Source: Chitinophaga filiformis
GTDB lineage: Bacteria; Bacteroidota; Bacteroidia; Chitinophagales; Chitinophagaceae
NCBI RefSeq assembly: GCF_021646545.1
Contig: NZ_JAKIRP010000005.1
Coordinates: 372,001-436,000, forward strand
Direction of reading: 5' to 3'
DNA length: 64,000 bases
The notes under the pieces are model-generated. The model ran no database searches. It was not told where the DNA came from and saw nothing but the letters and a program-made list of their open reading frames with translations. Positions 43,190 through 53,246 of this stretch are shown in pieces. Numbering within the stretch: position 1 is the first letter of the stretch; each line of letters opens with the position of its first letter. The position numbers and the translations under genes were made by a program.

Positions 43190-46100
43190 TTATAAAATTA
43201 CCGGATTTGGGAAAGGACTCGGTGTAGGTCCAAATATAGGTGGAATTAATGGAGGCAAAAAGCGTTGTAAGAGACCCTCAACTGCCTTCAGTACCGGAAA
43301 CGCATCGCTGTCTGGTATTGGCTGCGGTACAGGTTGGGAGTTATCTGGCATTGGGATCACCAGGATTTTATCATCTGTTCGTAATTCGCTCCATCTAACC
43401 AAACTCCCCAACTGACCACCTTGGATGTTTTGTTCTTTCTTTGGTACTGCCATTACTTCAGATCCCTTTCCGCCTTCCTTCGTCATCGCAAAGGGATATT
43501 CATCCCATGATAGCCCACTCCCTGCCTTTCCACGTCCTCGTAGTGCATCACTTCTTCTATCATCAGCCGCGTCTTTATCTGAATCGTAGGTAAGCAACAT
43601 CGAATGCCCCTTTCTTAAAGCATTCATCGTATTTTGGTAAATGTTCTTGGTCATAGATTCGTAAACAAAGTGGAATACCAGTTTTGTACCCGCCGCTCTG
43701 GCTTTTTGGATATCTTTGTAAAAGTTTACTGCATCCACTCCGGTGTATTTTACACCTCCTGCGATCGGCTTTGCATCTTTACCATCAGGGTCTATAAAAT
43801 TAACAGGGTTGTCAAACGCAAAATTAAACTGCGATATCCAGCCGTACTTTGCACCATGAGGATCAGGAGCGTGGAACCTGCCTATTTGCGGATCATATAA
43901 CCTGGCGCCGAAATCATATAGATTAGAACTCCATCCATCACCAAATTCACTGGTTTCAAACTTTTTGCCATTGAATAAGTAGTTATTGTTGATATAGCTC
44001 TTTTTCAGGGCTTTGGCGCTGATGCCTGCCATTTCAAGGCCAAATGGATAGTAATGGTGTTCTTCTAGCAGCGGCCCGGCATTATGTGTGATGATCAGAT
44101 TATCAAAATAAACGTCTACTGCGCTTTCATTACTCTCATACACATAAAGGAAACCAGTTTTCTTTACGGCCATTTTATTCACCACCAGGCTGATCAACTG
44201 GCCCGTACTTCCTTGCACCTGCCGCACCCCCGAATTCTCGGCAACCATATTGAACTGATCATCAAACATCACAAAGTTCAGGTAGGCTTTAGGCTGTGTC
44301 GCTTGGTTTTGGTTCGGATCAAGGTTTTTTACGCTGGAGTACAGACTGCCGTCAAACACTGACAGCGGACTGTTAATTCCCGTAGCCTCGTGTATGCCTT
44401 CTACTAAGCTCACATTGCTCATCGCAGAGAGAAAGGAACTGACAATAGCCTGGGCTGTATTCACTGAACTGGTTGCTGAAGTACTCTGGTAGTATGCTTT
44501 TGAGGAAATGGTGATTGAATCCCCCGCCATCACCCGCAGTACTAATGAAGGCCCTATCTTTTGTCCGGTAGAGCCGTTCGTCTTAGCTACAAAATCATTT
44601 GGATTGGTGGTGTTATCAGTAGGATATGACAGAGGTTTGGCGCTTCTGGTAGCATCTATATTTGCAAATAAGGCATTCTCTGTACCGCTTGCGGCTGTCT
44701 CCATCGTGGCAGCATATAAGGCAGTATCAGACCTGGTTCCTAATACCATTTCCACGTCGCCCTTCTGGTTTTTAATGAAATAATCAAAGGCGAACTGCAC
44801 TGGCTGATTATTCTTGTAAATTGCCCTGATGCGCCCCCTCTCATGGGATATGCTTTGCAGGGTGTCGTTGCCCGGACCGTCTTCAGGTTTGCCGTTGAGG
44901 TATATAAATCCATTGGCATATTGCGTGATCACAGTACGGAAGGTGTTGCTGGTATCAGTTACCACTTTTGCCAGTTGGTTGCCATCTCCACCCCGTACCA
45001 GGTATACATCGCCACGGCCTTTCACTTTGTAATAGACCGGCAGATTGTTGTGGTCATAAATGATGGTGTCAATGTCCTTGTTTTTGTCCTTAGCAATATT
45101 GCCGTTCCCGTCGTACCAGTAGTCCTGGAAAAGGGTGTTCCAAATCTCTTTAAAGTCGCCCAGTTTGGAATTTGGATCATTAACTTTATCCGTAACATTG
45201 TACAGGCTATTGCTGTATGCAAAGTATCCATATTCCAAACTATCTATCGTCTTTTTCACCATACCGTCCATGCCTCGCTGCCGCATGGACTGAATGTTGC
45301 CGTTAGGATCGTAAGAGAGACCATTTACAGAAAAATCCATGACGTTCTGCGCCCAGTTGGTACTACCTAAATTCTGCTGGCTGAAATAAGAAGCGGTAAG
45401 TCTGCCTGCCGGATCGTAACTGTAGCCATTGGCTCGGGCAAGACCATCTCCACGTCCTTTAAACTTCATCCCGGATACGTTGCCGTTATATTCACTGCTG
45501 TCAAATCCTAGATCATAGCAAAGCTCCATACCAAACCAGTTGGAGGTACTGCCAACCGTATTAACGTAACCTTTGTTTATGGCACGCAGCCATTTGCGGA
45601 TGTTATAATCGTATGATAAGGTTTCCAACTGCGTTGAGGCTCCGGGATTCAGCCTTTCAGTGAGTAGCTGGCCGGTTTCATTGTAGCTCATCACGCTAAG
45701 GGCTCGTTTGAGGGTCGTGTTATCATTGAGCGTTACAATGAGCGAATCTAAACGACCTCCATCATCATAATGGTACAGGGTATGTACCGTAGTTTGTGGC
45801 GTGATGGTTGACTGCGGATTGGTGTGTTTGAGGTAGGTAGTTAATATTTTGCCTGAGAAATCATATACCTTGTTCATGATGTCTTTTCCACCGCCGTAGT
45901 TGTCCTCTATTTTCTGGATCTCGCGTTGTCGGTCATTGTAGTATATAGTTGTAGTCAGCCATCTGTCTTTACTGTCGTCCCATACTCGCCTGCCGGTCAC
46001 CAGTCCTTTTGTTTTAGTGCTGGCTGCACCAGGCATGCCTTCAGAATAGGGATTGCTGCCTACCCTCGTATTGCTCAGGTCTGCTATTGCATAAGCCGTT

Positions 46101-47368
46101 ACACCCGGAAAGTTGTAATTGTCATAGTAAATGTAATGCTGAGGCACCATTACCGAAGGTGTGAGAAAGGGAACGCTTACGGCGGGATTGGCAACCGTAG
46201 ATGTATCCATCAATGCCTGCAGGTATTCACGGCTGGAACCCGTATAGAATAAACTTTCTCCGGTTACCCGGTTCAGTGAATCATAGAGAATGGCTTTAGC
46301 CATGCCCATAGCAGCCAGATTACCGGTTCTTGCAATCACTAGTCTGTCCCGCTTGTCATATACCATTTCAACTGAATCTGCACCCGGAGCCTTCTCTACG
46401 ATTACGCGTTCTCGGTGGTCATAACGGTACATATAGGCCAGTTCTCCAATGATATAGGGAGTAACTACCCAGTGCGACTTAATGATGTCAATAAGCTTCG
46501 GACTAAGAATAAAAGCCAGCTTGCCATTGTCGTTAAAAATCTGGTAGGTACAGTTCCATCCCACATGGCCGGTACCCGGAGTGTAGCTGTTTTGTACCTT
46601 CTTAAGTACCAATCTACCAACCTTATCTTTAAATTCAATGATCTTCATTCCGTCCTCTTTGATAACGGTTTCCTTGAACAGTGTGCCCGCCGGATAGAAC
46701 CCGCCGGAAGTTGGAGTGCCGGTAATGCCAGAAACAAGGTATTGCCGTACAGAATCTGCCACGGTGTTAAACTGGTAGCGTGTTTCCATCGGTCTGTTAC
46801 CACCCTCCAATGCCCAATTGTTGCCTTGCGCATAAACTTTTACAGGTCGGTCGTCTGGAGCGTTTTCATAACTTATTCGCCCATAAAAAATAGCTTCTCC
46901 GGCAGCCGAAGGATTGAGTATAGTGTCTTTGTAGAATGCACTTTGCTGGTTGAATGGATCTGTTTTGAACTTACCATCGCTGGTATTGCCTGTCTTGGGT
47001 ACATAAGGCAGATATTTATAAATTTCCCTGTCGTACTGGTCATAAATATAGGGACTTACTAAATCCTTTCCGGAGGGCGTCACAGCCTTCTCTACGTGTT
47101 GGATCAGCCGCCCGAGGCCGTCATGGTATTCAGTGGTCTGCCTCACTTCTCCGCTGGTCCGGCTTGAAGACTTCAGGTAAGCAGTATCATTGCTGGGTAG
47201 ATTAGGCTCCCAGGCACGGATATAATTTATCCATGTGTTTGTATAGGCGGCCGGAATTGCCGTAGGTGTTGCTGCTGGCCTGAATTTTAGTTTTGGGGTG
47301 TTTTGTGCATGAACAACAAGTGCAGCCGAGATAAATAACAGCACTTGAAAAAAGATTTTCTTTATCAT
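43190..47368 (-). CDS. Rhs polymorphic toxin, C-terminal half with NucA/NucB-type DNase
   Basis: The 1392-residue protein (start at the ATG at 47368, MIKKIFFQVLLFISAALVV; a GTG frame extends to 47407) has a signal peptide. A DUF6443-like N-terminal region follows (TTEYHDGLGRLIQHVEKA, about residues 80-97), then many YD repeats (YDQYDREIYKYLPYV, YDHNNLPVYYKVKG). The Rhs core is YDFGARLYDPQIGRFHAPDP then FIDPDG (about residues 1150-1215). After it comes a ~120-residue tip resembling NucA/NucB nuclease: LSWDEYPFAMTKEGG, then VPKKEQNIQGGQLG. It ends in a 55-residue proline-rich tail. The next gene is an SUKH immunity protein. Delivery route is unknown. Confidence 0.85.
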   Translation of the reverse strand: MIKKIFFQVLLFISAALVVHAQNTPKLKFRPAATPTAIPAAYTNTWINYIRAWEPNLPSNDTAYLKSSSRTSGEVRQTTEYHDGLGRLIQHVEKAVTPSGKDLVSPYIYDQYDREIYKYLPYVPKTGNTSDGKFKTDPFNQQSAFYKDTILNPSAAGEAIFYGRISYENAPDDRPVKVYAQGNNWALEGGNRPMETRYQFNTVADSVRQYLVSGITGTPTSGGFYPAGTLFKETVIKEDGMKIIEFKDKVGRLVLKKVQNSYTPGTGHVGWNCTYQIFNDNGKLAFILSPKLIDIIKSHWVVTPYIIGELAYMYRYDHRERVIVEKAPGADSVEMVYDKRDRLVIARTGNLAAMGMAKAILYDSLNRVTGESLFYTGSSREYLQALMDTSTVANPAVSVPFLTPSVMVPQHYIYYDNYNFPGVTAYAIADLSNTRVGSNPYSEGMPGAASTKTKGLVTGRRVWDDSKDRWLTTTIYYNDRQREIQKIEDNYGGGKDIMNKVYDFSGKILTTYLKHTNPQSTITPQTTVHTLYHYDDGGRLDSLIVTLNDNTTLKRALSVMSYNETGQLLTERLNPGASTQLETLSYDYNIRKWLRAINKGYVNTVGSTSNWFGMELCYDLGFDSSEYNGNVSGMKFKGRGDGLARANGYSYDPAGRLTASYFSQQNLGSTNWAQNVMDFSVNGLSYDPNGNIQSMRQRGMDGMVKKTIDSLEYGYFAYSNSLYNVTDKVNDPNSKLGDFKEIWNTLFQDYWYDGNGNIAKDKNKDIDTIIYDHNNLPVYYKVKGRGDVYLVRGGDGNQLAKVVTDTSNTFRTVITQYANGFIYLNGKPEDGPGNDTLQSISHERGRIRAIYKNNQPVQFAFDYFIKNQKGDVEMVLGTRSDTALYAATMETAASGTENALFANIDATRSAKPLSYPTDNTTNPNDFVAKTNGSTGQKIGPSLVLRVMAGDSITISSKAYYQSTSATSSVNTAQAIVSSFLSAMSNVSLVEGIHEATGINSPLSVFDGSLYSSVKNLDPNQNQATQPKAYLNFVMFDDQFNMVAENSGVRQVQGSTGQLISLVVNKMAVKKTGFLYVYESNESAVDVYFDNLIITHNAGPLLEEHHYYPFGLEMAGISAKALKKSYINNNYLFNGKKFETSEFGDGWSSNLYDFGARLYDPQIGRFHAPDPHGAKYGWISQFNFAFDNPVNFIDPDGKDAKPIAGGVKYTGVDAVNFYKDIQKARAAGTKLVFHFVYESMTKNIYQNTMNALRKGHSMLLTYDSDKDAADDRRSDALRGRGKAGSGLSWDEYPFAMTKEGGKGSEVMAVPKKEQNIQGGQLGSLVRWSELRTDDKILVIPMPDNSQPVPQPIPDSDAFPVLKAVEGLLQRFLPPLIPPIFGPTPSPFPNPVIL

Positions 47369-47387
47369 TTGAAAAAACGATTTGGAG

Positions 47388-50300
47388 TTATTGATTGATA
47401 GTTGCACCTATTTTGTGGTCATACAGCTTAATGATCATTCCATTGTGATCGCGTACACTGGTCAGCCTTCCCAGACCATCAAAAGTGTAGTGGGTAGTTA
47501 CCCCCGCCGTGTTGGTTTCACTGGTGATCTTGCCATAGGGTGAATAGGTATTCGTAACAACCTGGGCTGATTTACCAGCCAGGGCATTGCGTATTTTGTT
47601 GATCTCTGCACGTATTGTCTGGTCATCGGCAGGTGCATCCAGATTCGCAGGTATAACCAAACCAATGACATCTGAATAGGCAGCCCCGATAATGGTAGCT
47701 ACCGGATACTGACCATTGTAGCCCCACAGATATACTTCACGCAAGTCGTTAGATTTACCTTGTTCTGTAAGGTTTCCTCTGCTGTCGTATGCGGCAAAGG
47801 TTAGCCTGTTTTCTAAAGGCTGGTCTGCCTTGATGATTTCTTTGCTTAATGGAGCGATCATACCACTATAGAAACCGAAATTGTTTTTCTCTTTGTAGAT
47901 CTGTATCCCCCCTCTGGTCGTGCGGGATTCGATAATTTCTGCAATCATGTTTCTGGCTACCATAGAATCATACACTGCCGTTCCGCTAAAGTCAGCCGGA
48001 TAACTGTAAGTAGTGGATACAACAATATTATCACTCCCGGTAACATCTTGTTGGGTAATTTGCGCAGAAACGGAGTCGTAAGTGTAGGAGGTTTTAATAC
48101 CAAGCCCGGTGCCGTTTGTCACATCGTAAATGCTATCAGTTTTTGATTTTAAGGTGGGCCAAAATTGGTAGGTTTGATACATCCCAATATTGAAGCTCCA
48201 ATCGGGTCCGGAGGGGCATCCGCCCGATGAAAATGTATTGGACACACGCTGTACGCCACATTTGGCTCCCCATACCCAGCGCAGGTTTGGCGATCCTCCC
48301 GTATGGTTGTAGTTCCATTCGTTAATGCTGCTCTTCAGCAGCCTGCCATTGTTATCATACACTCGCTTTGCAATGGGCAAACCTCGAAGCTCGGCGTAAC
48401 TGGTACGTGGAATGTAAGGGTATCCGCTTCCACCTAAATCCATAAAGCCAGGTAAGGTGTAAGTAAATTCTTCCGATCCGTTTTCTGCATTTTCTCCATA
48501 TAGTGCAATAACTCTGGAATAGCCAATGGGGCTTCCCTGGGTTCGTCCCAGTGTTACCAAACTATTACCATAACGAGTGAACATCATCCAGTCGCCACCT
48601 TTGTTTGCAGGTATGCCGGTACAGTAATAAGGCACGTATGTATATCCGGAATAGATGGCTTTATCGAGCAGATATCCTGAGGATATGCTATCGTTTAACT
48701 GGTATTTAAAACGTACTACCTGGTCATTTGCATGATTGAACCCATCATAGGTGGTGATCCGCTTTAACCTGTTCCCCCCTGCCATTTGAGAAAACACCGA
48801 TGGCGCAAAGAAGTAATCCCAAACTCTGTAGTTAAGTGTAATAAAACATTTTTCATTAAGGCCAGTACGCTCAGCAACAAGGTAGTAGGTAGCGCCTTTG
48901 GTCAAATATATGTTGTCTGTTCTGGTTGTTCCGTTAGAATTGCCTGAAGCCCAAAGCAGGTTAAAACTGGCGTCATAGATCTCCACAGTAGCTTGTGGGT
49001 CTGTCGGAATAACACCAGTCAGCATATACGTAACGGATAGTTGACCTGAAATATTCGGAACAAATACCATGGTAGTGTCCCTATAAACTAAGGGATGTGG
49101 TCCATCCATAGTGGTGGCATTGGCTGTTGCACCTATCACCGTAGAATCAGTGTGTTGTAGTTTGTATATACTTGAATTTCTGTAAAAAGAGTAGTTATGC
49201 GGCTCGTATTCGAAGGTACGCACACCTCCGGTTGGGTAAGTAATGGTACTTAACAGCCCTAACTGCATAGAGGCGGAATCAGGCTCACGGTTTGCGCCTG
49301 GGTAATCAATGTAACCATCTGTTAAAGCAGGGATCAAACTGTTATTAAAGACCCCATTGTTATATCCCCAGTGGTCCTGGCTATAGGAATCCTTTGCGGG
49401 CAAACCATCGGGGTTGATATAGGTAAAACCGGTACTGATAGAATCTGTTCCGCCTAGTTCAACATATTTACTCAGGAATAACCGCTTTTTCTGAAAATCA
49501 GACGATGCTGCACTGGAATAGAACTGATTAAACTTAACCTTTTTGATCAGTGTATAGTTCAAACCCTTAGCGCTGTAGAAACTGATCTCTGTTAGCCTCG
49601 CTTTATTGCCGGTATTGATATCAGCGCGATCATTCAAACTGGTAAACTCCACCTTGCCGCTTCTATAAACTATGGAAGTTAGTTTGAAGGAGTTTGTGGT
49701 TTGATGACTGTAGGTTTTAGTGGTATTGTCAGAAGGAGGAAGCTGATTAAGGCAACCCGCCGGCTGCCCCGGCACAGCGGAATACTTGGTTTCACTGGGC
49801 AAATCGTCCTCGTTATTGAAAGAGTTGGCGGTATAGTTAAACCGGATAGTATCTTTCCTGTTCGGAGAAATGATCTTGGTCAGAAACCAGGCTGACTTGC
49901 AGGTAAAGTTGCTTCCGTTATCGCCAGGAACGGTTTCTACATCGTAGGTCGAGCTTTCAATGTCTCCAAATTCATACCGGGTCCCATTTTCTGTGGTGAT
50001 GGTAAAACCATTTGTCAGGCTTCCTGATAGTTTCCAGGGTTTATAAGGAGTAAAATACACCTGGCCTGTTCTATCAAATATCATCCTAGCAGATTGACCT
50101 CCGAACTGAACGTAGTAAATATCTGGCAGTAGGTCTAACCTGTTTTCTCCTATATCCTTTTTTTCACACGTAGTGAGACCATTGAGCCAAAATGTGGGGT
50201 TGGGGGTTGACCATAGCGGCAGTCCCAACGTGCCCGCAGCATCGTCGTAGCCCGTGGTGGTCTGCTCATCAGGCCTCCCAATGGCAGTACGGGCAATTAC

Positions 50301-50609
50301 GCCACCTACTGTAACGTCCCAGCCGGTGCCTGCCCATGATCCTTGATCTTGTACCTGTATCCCTCCGGCCCCTGAATAATCCAGGCTAATAGTATGTGAA
50401 AGGGTTCCTGATTTGATCTCATATAATAGAAAGTTGATTTGAGCCCTTCCGGTATGGTAAGATATAGGAATATCCGCAACACGAGCCATTTGTGTAGCCT
50501 GTTTACTGGGCTCATAAATTTGTGCAGGTGAGGTGAGATCAAAGGTTGTACTTTGAGCCCAAAGGGCATGAGAAAATAGGAGCATGAAGAAGGTGACCCA
50601 GATCTTCAT
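47388..50609 (-). CDS. Rhs-like shell protein, N-terminal half
   Basis: The 1073-residue protein (start at the ATG at 50609; two more ATGs lie upstream to 50633) has a signal peptide (MKIWVTFFMLLFSHALWAQ). A SpvB/TcdB-like N-terminal region follows (HTISLDYSGAGGIQVQD, GSWAGTGWDVTVGGVIARTA), and then a long beta-rich body. RHS/YD repeats appear at the end: YSPYGKITSETNTAGVTTHY and FDGLGRLTSVRDHNGMI. It stops 19 bases before the toxin half. The two genes together equal one classic Rhs/TcC-type cocoon, split in two. It is exported to or across the inner membrane; a shell role is inferred. Confidence 0.82.
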   Translation of the reverse strand: MKIWVTFFMLLFSHALWAQSTTFDLTSPAQIYEPSKQATQMARVADIPISYHTGRAQINFLLYEIKSGTLSHTISLDYSGAGGIQVQDQGSWAGTGWDVTVGGVIARTAIGRPDEQTTTGYDDAAGTLGLPLWSTPNPTFWLNGLTTCEKKDIGENRLDLLPDIYYVQFGGQSARMIFDRTGQVYFTPYKPWKLSGSLTNGFTITTENGTRYEFGDIESSTYDVETVPGDNGSNFTCKSAWFLTKIISPNRKDTIRFNYTANSFNNEDDLPSETKYSAVPGQPAGCLNQLPPSDNTTKTYSHQTTNSFKLTSIVYRSGKVEFTSLNDRADINTGNKARLTEISFYSAKGLNYTLIKKVKFNQFYSSAASSDFQKKRLFLSKYVELGGTDSISTGFTYINPDGLPAKDSYSQDHWGYNNGVFNNSLIPALTDGYIDYPGANREPDSASMQLGLLSTITYPTGGVRTFEYEPHNYSFYRNSSIYKLQHTDSTVIGATANATTMDGPHPLVYRDTTMVFVPNISGQLSVTYMLTGVIPTDPQATVEIYDASFNLLWASGNSNGTTRTDNIYLTKGATYYLVAERTGLNEKCFITLNYRVWDYFFAPSVFSQMAGGNRLKRITTYDGFNHANDQVVRFKYQLNDSISSGYLLDKAIYSGYTYVPYYCTGIPANKGGDWMMFTRYGNSLVTLGRTQGSPIGYSRVIALYGENAENGSEEFTYTLPGFMDLGGSGYPYIPRTSYAELRGLPIAKRVYDNNGRLLKSSINEWNYNHTGGSPNLRWVWGAKCGVQRVSNTFSSGGCPSGPDWSFNIGMYQTYQFWPTLKSKTDSIYDVTNGTGLGIKTSYTYDSVSAQITQQDVTGSDNIVVSTTYSYPADFSGTAVYDSMVARNMIAEIIESRTTRGGIQIYKEKNNFGFYSGMIAPLSKEIIKADQPLENRLTFAAYDSRGNLTEQGKSNDLREVYLWGYNGQYPVATIIGAAYSDVIGLVIPANLDAPADDQTIRAEINKIRNALAGKSAQVVTNTYSPYGKITSETNTAGVTTHYTFDGLGRLTSVRDHNGMIIKLYDHKIGATINQ

Positions 50610-50651
50610 GCTGCGGGTAAATAGCAGCATCATTATTAATTACTTTAGGTA

Positions 50652-52040
50652 TTATTTGAAATTGTAGCCGAAACGAAGTTTGAAAGGTTGAGATTTTGGA
50701 ATTTGACGGGACGCCAGAAAATCGTAAAGAATGCATGTTGTCGCCTTTTTATTGCCGCCAACAGATATCTTACGGCAAATACCCAACAATGCGCTCAATT
50801 GATAGCCATTCCAGTTACGAAGTTCTCTCAGTTGCCGGAAACCTGTTGGTTTGTTGCCTTCTATACCGCCATTTACATATAAACTGCCTTTGAGTTTCCA
50901 ATCCAAAAAGCTACGGATACCGAATCCCTGATGGCTGAACGCCACATGGTCCCAACCCTGCCCCATACCAAGTTTATAGGCGATCCCAATGCCAACTATT
51001 CCGTCTTTATGAAATTTGTATCCGAGTTGAGCAATGATATCTGCAGTAGTAGGAAAATAAAGGTTTGCCTTTTGAAACTGAATGTTTCCGCCTGGTTCTA
51101 GCCGGTCAAGAAAACGTTTTGTCTTAAGGGGCTTGGGTTTGAAATTGGGCGTTTCGTCTATATGCTCCAGAGATGAGAACTTCGATTTGAAATTATCCAA
51201 TTGTGACCGGGCCGCATCCATTTGGGCAGATGCCATTTGCCGTCCTGCCTGATCTGATCCTATACTCCGTGCCAGAGCATTTTCAACTTGTGCCCTGGTT
51301 TGAAGATCTTCCAATGATCGGGCTGAGTTGTAGTTCTCGGGAAGGCCCAAAAGGCTTGCAAACAAGCTGTTCTTCGACATAAAAGCTGCGAAGTCAGATC
51401 GTTTACGCAATATTTCCAGAAACTTCTGTGTAGCCTTGTCAGGGTTCGAGAGTAGTGACTTGTACTCTTCAACCTGCTGGCGATAGTAATAGAATTGTTC
51501 TTGAAGCGCAGCCAGTTCTTTAATATTGGGAGCTAAACTTTGCAGAACAGCAGCAATATCCCGCTTTCCTTCTTCAATGATGGCAGAGGTTTGTTCGGTA
51601 ATGGCAACTTCATTTTGAAGAGCAGTTACTGACTGTTTCGCTTTTCCAAACTTTTTCAGTCCATCAGTGCCTCGCTGCTCAATAAACTTTACGCTTCCCT
51701 GGAGTGAGTCCAGGTAGCCAAAGTATTGTGTCGGCATGCTTTCCATCCTTGCTATGTTACTCCTGAATGTACGTGCTTTGGTAATAAGTGGAGGAAATAA
51801 ATGTTCAGCGGTCTGCTTGTCCAGTATCGTTACTCGCTTTTCCAGCGCCTCTAACCGCCGAATATAACGATCTAGCGCCTCACTGTTATGGTGCACAAGT
51901 TTTTTACGTATTTGCTCTGATGATCGGCTGATACGTCTAAGGTATACCTCTGTATGTTTGAGTGTGAGCGTATCCGCAGCATCTGCATTCATGTGTAGGG
52001 TCAAAACTATCCCTACCAGAAGATGGTAAAGCTTCTTCAT
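50652..52040 (-). CDS. Coiled-coil / outer membrane beta-barrel protein leading the Rhs operon
   Basis: The 462-residue protein has a signal peptide (MKKLYHLLVGIVLTLHMNADA) and a long helical coiled-coil domain (about residues 25-310, for example LDRYIRRLEALEKRVTILD). The C-terminal ~150 residues look like outer membrane beta strands (NLYFPTTADIIAQLGYKF, FGIRSFLDWKLKGSLYVNG) and end with LRFGYNFK, the aromatic terminus used for barrel insertion. It precedes the Rhs halves by 42 bases, so it is probably co-transcribed. It could anchor, display or export the Rhs cocoon. I know no named family; the function is inferred. Confidence 0.7.
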   Translation of the reverse strand: MKKLYHLLVGIVLTLHMNADAADTLTLKHTEVYLRRISRSSEQIRKKLVHHNSEALDRYIRRLEALEKRVTILDKQTAEHLFPPLITKARTFRSNIARMESMPTQYFGYLDSLQGSVKFIEQRGTDGLKKFGKAKQSVTALQNEVAITEQTSAIIEEGKRDIAAVLQSLAPNIKELAALQEQFYYYRQQVEEYKSLLSNPDKATQKFLEILRKRSDFAAFMSKNSLFASLLGLPENYNSARSLEDLQTRAQVENALARSIGSDQAGRQMASAQMDAARSQLDNFKSKFSSLEHIDETPNFKPKPLKTKRFLDRLEPGGNIQFQKANLYFPTTADIIAQLGYKFHKDGIVGIGIAYKLGMGQGWDHVAFSHQGFGIRSFLDWKLKGSLYVNGGIEGNKPTGFRQLRELRNWNGYQLSALLGICRKISVGGNKKATTCILYDFLASRQIPKSQPFKLRFGYNFK

Positions 52041-52497
52041 GGGTACAGTTAAAGTGGTTAATAAACGGGGTTATGAGGAAAATGAAATATGGGTATGGGG
52101 TGTTATTCCATAGATCGCATAAGGTTTTGGAGTCTTAAAATATGAGTTTTGCCGTGAATGAAGATAAAGCACATTTTTTACAAAGAAGTTAATATCATGT
52201 TAACGAAAAAAAATAATAAGAGGTCAAAATCAAATATCCGCTTTGCCGGATTTGTCTTTTTGATTGCAGGTAGCATAATACTTCACAGCTGGGCAAAGGC
52301 TTGAAATAAAAAAGGCCTGCAAGTTGAAGGCTTTTTTCTTTGTTGCAATCCCGCTGGAATTCAAACCCAGCCTCCATACATTACAAGATATCTAAAAAGC
52401 CCTGTCTTTACTCAGTCGGTAAAGTGGTTTTACTCTACCGCCTCCCTATAGATAGACTAAGTTGGAACTGAAAAATAAGGAGTATTTTGCTGCTATA
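52041..52497. other. Intergenic region with broken tRNA-like sequences
   Basis: This stretch lies between the divergent Rhs operon and the AbiC-like gene. It contains a tRNA 3'-half-like sequence on the minus strand at 52347-52384 (T arm CTGGG/TCCAG with loop TTTGAAT and acceptor strand CGGGATT). A D-arm-like string TCTTTACTCAGTCGGTAAAG on the plus strand lies at 52405-52424. Both recur near 62434-62733. No intact tRNA or gene is present. Confidence 0.5.
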
Positions 52498-53196
52498 ATG
52501 TTTAGCATGAAGCGTAATCTCTTAAGAATTCTATTTATCTCAGCTATCTCCGGTCTCGTTATTATACTTGGCGTATACATTTTTCCTAAACCAGCATTTA
52601 TAAGTGGTTTTGAGCTAACAGAGAAGGACAAACTCGGAACAGCAATAGGAGGGTTAACCGCGCCAGTCATAGGGCTTATTTCAACTATACTCCTATACCT
52701 AGCGCTAAGTAAACAAACAGAATCCAACAATGAACAACGATTAAAGAATGAAAGCGACATAATATTCCTGCTTTTAAATCAACTAGATTCTGAAATCAAC
52801 AATTTTAGAGTACATGCCGTTCGACAAGATACTGAAAGAAATGTTTTCGAGCATCCGGATGACAGGGGGCATATCGGTATCTATACGTTTTGCAAGTCGT
52901 GTTTAGCCCCAGAAGAATGTGGAGATTTACTAAGACTCAAGAAGAAAAGTTTTGATATGCTATACGAATCCAGCGCAATAATCTTGATAATTGAATCTTA
53001 CTTGTTAATTGAAAAACGAATCAATTCAGCGAGCCTCAATGCCGATATGAAGGAACTGTTCCGATTGAAGATAAAATCGTATTATGACCTAAAACTTAAG
53101 CACTCAATGACGGCTTTGGTAAAGGCTTTTAACAAGTATAACATTACGCATGAACTAATGCCTAAAAAAATCATTGAATTCGCCAGCAACAGATAA
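52498..53196 (+). CDS. AbiC-like membrane protein
   Basis: The protein is about 232 residues from the ATG at 52498 (MFSMKRNLLRILF); an upstream TTG at 52462 is less likely. It has two N-terminal membrane helices (about residues 6-26 and 47-68). The linker DKLGTAIGGLTAPVIGLIS matches the pattern of putative phage abortive infection proteins (putAbiC type). A cytoplasmic helical domain follows, with a CKSCLAPEEC cysteine cluster (about residues 123-132). It is AT-rich, like the rest of this cargo block. An antiphage role is suggested by family resemblance and context only. Confidence 0.6.
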   Translation: MFSMKRNLLRILFISAISGLVIILGVYIFPKPAFISGFELTEKDKLGTAIGGLTAPVIGLISTILLYLALSKQTESNNEQRLKNESDIIFLLLNQLDSEINNFRVHAVRQDTERNVFEHPDDRGHIGIYTFCKSCLAPEECGDLLRLKKKSFDMLYESSAIILIIESYLLIEKRINSASLNADMKELFRLKIKSYYDLKLKHSMTALVKAFNKYNITHELMPKKIIEFASNR

Positions 53197-53246
53197 ATAA
53201 ATCAAGGATAAATAAAATTGAAAAGCCCGCTGCGCAGAACGCCTCT

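Noticed and set aside
46415..47062. 215-codon plus-strand frame in the Rhs gene
   Set aside because: It is antisense to strongly supported YD-repeat coding sequence.
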